NCBI GenBank assembly: GCA_016191985.1
Contig: JACPVB010000131.1
Location: forward strand, 1 to 28,148
Reading direction: 5' to 3'
DNA from: Chloroflexota bacterium
Lineage (GTDB): Bacteria; Chloroflexota; Anaerolineae; Anaerolineales; Villigracilaceae
Length of the DNA stretch: 28,148 nucleotides
Below are positions 28,148 through 28,148 of this stretch, one piece after another. Position 1 is the stretch's first letter, and each line of letters starts with the position of its first letter. Below the pieces are notes generated by a model, which worked only from the letters and a program-made list of their open reading frames with translations, searched no databases and had not been told where the DNA came from. The position numbers and the translations under genes were made by a program.

Positions 28148-28148
28148 C

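Overview
The window reads as a chromosomal segment of a Chloroflexota bacterium, most likely class Anaerolineae. This is a judgement from style and content: threonine/proline-rich lipoproteins, a class II (AniA-like) copper nitrite reductase fused to other electron-transfer domains, a deazaflavin-type nitroreductase, a pyrophosphate-type phosphofructokinase, many short intergenic repeats, and several genes that look leaderless. No rRNA or marker gene settles it.

Layout. 1-3375: a SulP anion transporter cut by the window edge, a lone IS200-like/REP-associated transposase beside a cluster of REP palindromes, and a three-gene operon in which two short beta-carbonic-anhydrase-like proteins flank a deazaflavin-dependent nitroreductase-family protein. 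3473-4921: a dihydropyrimidinase/D-hydantoinase carrying an in-frame repeat insertion. 4976-5818: a LysM cell-surface protein. 5836-8428: a minus-strand four-gene operon (unknown protein, membrane-anchored NERD-like protein, family 2 glycosyltransferase, RNase HII). 8527-8738: tRNA-Pro(TGG) followed by two 68-bp tandem units that repeat its 3' end. 8771-10681: a lipoprotein esterase and UDP-glucose 4-epimerase. 10682-12260: two MITE-like elements around an L7/L12-C-terminal-like small protein and a lipoprotein.

The centre of interest is 12261-20745, a denitrification and copper module. On the minus strand are a Cys-free Crp/Fnr-type regulator, a DUF1858 redox-disulfide protein and a 595-residue cupredoxin-cytochrome c-NirK fusion. 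On the plus strand, divergently, are csoR, copZ, copA, a methyltransferase, a polytopic TauE/DsbD_2-like protein with a C-terminal cupredoxin, and a second HMA chaperone. A 16-bp palindrome with FNR-type geometry (TTGCG-N4-CGCAA) lies 41.5 bp upstream of the predicted nir start. A C-tract/G-tract CsoR-like operator lies just downstream of a good promoter in front of csoR. The simplest reading is that copper handling and synthesis of a copper-dependent nitrite reductase are encoded together.

20753-28148: a Tat-secreted protein and a membrane protein (minus strand), then on the plus strand DUF2203, a soluble Ser/Thr kinase, RarD, an NAD-dependent epimerase, PPi-type phosphofructokinase and a UbiA prenyltransferase, closed by a strong terminator. 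Short repeats recur between genes and, in three places, inside coding sequence without breaking the frame. Four to six genes have a TATAAT-like hexamer 6-7 nt before the start codon, which predicts leaderless mRNAs.
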